This document shows positions 61,060 to 64,000 of a DNA stretch of 64,000 nt, piece after piece. The translations under genes and the position numbers were made by a program. Under the pieces are notes generated by a model. That model had not been told where the DNA came from and searched no databases. It was given only the letters and a program-made list of their open reading frames with translations. Numbering within the stretch: position 1 is the first letter of the stretch; each line of letters begins with the position of its first letter. This DNA is from Triplophysa rosa (taxonomy: Eukaryota > Chordata > Actinopteri > Cypriniformes > Nemacheilidae): NCBI RefSeq assembly GCF_024868665.1, contig NC_079896.1, positions 2,706,559 through 2,770,558 of the forward strand. The letters run 5' to 3'.

Positions 61060-61940
61060 AAATTATAATGTATTTTCATTGTTGTGTGAACTACGTCGTA
61101 AACACGTGCTGCATTATGAGACAACATTTAAGCGCTCACATTCTTGCCTGGAGTATTTTGATTCACACCATCACATCCATTGAAAGGTTCAATAGTCATA
61201 AACATGATGTAATTTTATATGATGTGGCGGCCTACCACGGTTTAATTGAACATTCTGATCATTTCGCTCCACACTGAGATATAGTCGAAAAATATAGCAT
61301 TTTGGTCAGCCGGCAAAATGAAAGCTGTAAATATCTTCCCAAACACATTTGGACTGGAGCGAATAAGCAGATATCTTACAGCGGCGAAAGGTCACACACA
61401 GCTATGGGAGTCCCGCACGGCACCAACACACATGGCAATATCTCGACGTGTTTGCTGAGGCCAGTCGCGGCCGAGAATAAACAGATATTTAAAGGTTGGG
61501 TCTGAGATCCTATAGGGAACTAGATAAATGTCATTTCACATTTCCTTAACCTTTGGACCGATAACATCACCTGCCGGAGTTGGAATTGTCGTGCAAATGC
61601 TGACTCGGCGAAATGGCATGCGATTTTCAGAAATGTTCCAGTCTAATAGAGCTTTGACAGCAGTACCTATCTACAAAACTCGTTCTCCCTGCGAGTAACG
61701 TATATTGTTGCTGACAGCGAACAGAAAAGGAGCACATGCTGCGCTTACATTACGCAGAAGTTCTTCTTCCGTGTTTTAATTACACGTCTTGCAGATGAGC
61801 TCTGTATTGATATGCCTTCGTGTTTGTTTGACTTCAGCTGTTTTTAAAGCCGGAAGTACTCCGTTTCAAAATGTGTTTTGTAGGAAATCATTTCGATGCA
61901 ACGCAACAAGCTGTTCGTCTGAATATATTTACATTGAATT
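61060..61940. other. Upstream sequence without recognised feature
   Basis: Mixed composition, no repeat family or exon recognised. Confidence 0.4.
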
Positions 61941-61946
61941 GACTTG

Positions 61947-62044
61947 AGTGCATTAAAGTCATACATTTTTTATCAGTATGTGGGGATCAAACCCTTGACC
62001 TTTACGCTGCTAACTGGATGCTTTACCAACCGAGCTACGGGAAT
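61947..62044 (-). mobile_element. tRNA-derived SINE head, minus strand
   Basis: On the minus strand TAGCTCGGTTGGTAAAGC is a good A box and GGGTTTGATCCCC a near B box, 30-odd bases apart. The SINE tail is replaced by AT-rich sequence. Not a functional tRNA gene. Confidence 0.68.
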
Positions 62045-62571
62045 ACGAATAGGCTGCTTTGCAGATTGCATCCAGTCTGGAGATATTTAATATTTAACGT
62101 AGTGTTGTGAGTAAAACAAATTTTGGAACGAATAGAAACCAGGCCAAATCACACTTTATTGCTTGTTATTTAGCACTCTCCTGGTTAGGACACGGTGCGC
62201 AAATCTACTTAACCGTTTGCCTGTAACAATTCCATGAACGTTTTTTAAATGTAGCCAATAAAAGTAACATTAAAAATGCTTTAGCTGAATATCATTTCTT
62301 CACGCATGAGGAAAGAAATCACATTCAAAGCGCATTAAACACACGCAGAACGGGCTAACCCCCACATTCATTTTACAGTCAGCCATGCGGCTCATTTTGA
62401 AACCGGCACATCTGCGTAGAGGTGCACATTGGCAGCGGAGGGAAACCACCAGCCGTCTATTTAAACTTCAAAAGGAATCCGTGTCGGCTCTCTGATCCCA
62501 ACACATTGGCACAACATTTGGAAAAACCTAGCAAATGAGGACAAGAAGCAACATCAAGAAGCAGTCTTACC

Positions 62572-62780
62572 CATGACATACCCATCTCTCTCTCTCTGTT
62601 CTGCAGGAGGGGTAGGCGGAGCTCTATAATTCACATTGCAGAGGAAGTGATCGCAGCGGGAAGGTGATGTAGGGAGGGTGAATAGAAGAGACCTGCACAC
62701 AGGCGCACACACTCATTTACTCCACAGCTGCCTCTTCTGTCCGCAGGTATGCTGCAGTGATATCACAGCAACAGTCCAAC
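62572..62780 (-). promoter_or_regulatory. Possible non-coding first exon upstream of grm4
   Basis: On the minus strand a purine-rich stretch with (AG) runs near 62586 ends at CATGG/GTAAGA (exon edge about 62571), a good 5' splice site. It is the best minus-strand donor I noticed upstream of the leader acceptor at 52942. There is no TATA box or CpG island that would fix a start. This is only a splice-signal guess; other upstream exons could lie beyond 64000. Confidence 0.18.
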
Positions 62781-63231
62781 GCTCAACCGGTTTCTGGTTT
62801 TGCTTGATTTTATGCCGGACGACCCACCAGTGTGCCAAAACTGATCACACAAAAGTAAGCAAAAACGTCGTGAAATGAAACGTATTAGTATTACAGTTGA
62901 CTTGCATCGGCTAAAACTGCTGAATGATTAGGAACATAATCTTTTCTTGCATGATTTCTGTGCATTAGCGTCAGCAAGTTTTCCACACACAACCATGGAC
63001 AAAACCGAGAGCTCCACCCCAGTCACCCCTTTAGTGTCAAACGTTTCATTTTTTATTTTATCATTTTCACAGGGCCCAACGTCAACTGCATGTAAGAAGC
63101 ATTTTCTCCTTCCTTTTCGAAATGAAATCTATTATGATGTTCTGTCAAAGTGATTATACGGTAATTTACACTTTAACCACTTTGTTTTTCTGTACTGTGC
63201 ATGACCCTAACAGTGACCTACACCCACTCGT

Positions 63232-63268
63232 GCACACACACACACACACACGCACGCATACGCACACA
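63232..63268. repeat. (CA)n microsatellite with CG interruptions
   Basis: About ten CA units followed by CGCACGCATACGCACACA. Confidence 0.9.
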
Positions 63269-63373
63269 AATACTTGCTTTGAATTTATTTTGAATTCATT
63301 TTTCTCAACTCAGAACTGAAGTGCTCAAATGTATTCCTCTGAGAGCCTCTTGATGATTCTTACATAATCTAAT

Positions 63374-63417
63374 CTTGAGTTGAGTTGAGTTGAGTTGAGT
63401 TGAGTTGAGTTGAGTTA
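63374..63417. repeat. (TTGAG)n pentanucleotide microsatellite
   Basis: Eight uninterrupted TTGAG units plus a partial one. Confidence 0.95.
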
Positions 63418-63865
63418 AGAATAATTTTCTGTTGATGATACAATTAAATGATTACCATTATCATCCATATAACTAATAAGCTATGAATTTCAAATCATAG
63501 CATCTACGATCTAAATAACTTTATTTACAGTAAATGAGGCATATAAAACAATATCTTCTGCTAACCCATTTCTAATGTAGTAGATAAAGTTTATTATAAT
63601 TCAGTGTTATTTAGTGACGGACACTCTATAAAATTAAATGTAAAATGTTTTCAAACTGTATAATTTATTGACGTTTATACCACGGTCTGTTTGGCTGGAA
63701 GGTGTGCATTAAAACTGTCTAATGCACAGGGAGTTCCAGTCAGTTTGATCAATGTTTAATTGGTTTAATTAACTGACATAACTGTCATTTTCACCTGTCT
63801 GATCAAAAAATTGCACTGTAAACATCAATAACAGCTTTAACTTGGCAAATGACCATGGTATATGT

Positions 63866-63929
63866 GGGATAATCCACAGCAAACCGTGCGTTAAAGGATT
63901 TTAATGCATGGCTAGCCGTGGATTATCCC
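63866..63929. mobile_element. Short foldback repeat with GGGATAATCCAC ends
   Basis: GGGATAATCCACAGC and GCCGTGGATTATCCC are inverted, with AACCGTGCGTTAAAGGATTTT between. It resembles a small palindromic cyprinid repeat. No target duplication resolved. Confidence 0.55.
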
Positions 63930-64000
63930 TTACTCATACACTATGAAAAACAAAGGTGCTTTGTTCAAGCATCCCGTCCACCCGTAAGAAAGAAAAATTT

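Larger units (their letters stand above)
62050..63865. other. Upstream sequence with simple repeats
   Basis: Apart from the possible leader exon near 62572 and two microsatellites, nothing was recognised. Frames of 65-68 codons here have no family resemblance. Confidence 0.4.

Noticed and set aside
61947..62044. A second tRNA gene candidate
   Set aside because: Same reasoning: SINE-type head with altered stems.

Overview
The window looks like nuclear DNA of a teleost fish, probably a cyprinid (carp, goldfish or zebrafish relatives). This rests on two things. The only recognisable protein-coding gene is a vertebrate metabotropic glutamate receptor split by a very long intron. The rest is dense with short non-autonomous DNA transposons, tRNA-derived SINEs and CA/TA microsatellites of the kinds typical of cyprinid introns. 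There are no bacterial operons, CRISPR arrays, rRNAs or free-standing tRNA genes.

Gene content: grm4 (metabotropic glutamate receptor 4, group III, class C GPCR) runs on the minus strand. The first coding exon is 52606-52088 and the second is 270-54. Intron 1 is about 51.8 kb (52087-271) and fills most of the window. Both exons together encode residues 1-246 of the extracellular glutamate-binding domain. The rest of the receptor lies beyond position 1. A probable 5' leader (52941-52607) starts at a strong splice acceptor and carries two short overlapping upstream ORFs. A possible further non-coding exon ends at about 62571 but is weakly supported.

Intron and upstream layout: about 13 copies or fragments of one palindromic TTAA-flanked MITE family are scattered throughout (4465, 5466, 11064, 13782, 19599, 19990, 39283, 42138, 44688, 50667, 55714, 60853 and a related hairpin at 26755). 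Other families are: two further TTAA-flanked families (9710; 18292, 42886 and 60550); hAT-type elements with 8-bp target duplications (14062, 51368, 55858); a TAA-flanked PIF/Harbinger-like element (43736-44599) with a 168-codon ORF; a Tc1-like element (14570-15010); long-armed foldback elements (1260-2031, 35426-36705, 41314-41670); and tRNA-derived SINEs (6833, 24948, 34462, 61947). Two sites show clean nested insertion: 13782-14563 and 55714-56384. A 62-bp minisatellite with 16 full units lies at about 47540-48580.

No new enzymatic or defence system is visible. The points most worth following are the leader uORFs, the 62-bp minisatellite, the datable nested insertions, the 1.3-kb element with long inverted ends, the ACGTCT/AGATGT foldback element, and several repeat-free segments that may be regulatory. 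All repeat-family names are from recognition by eye, not from a library search.
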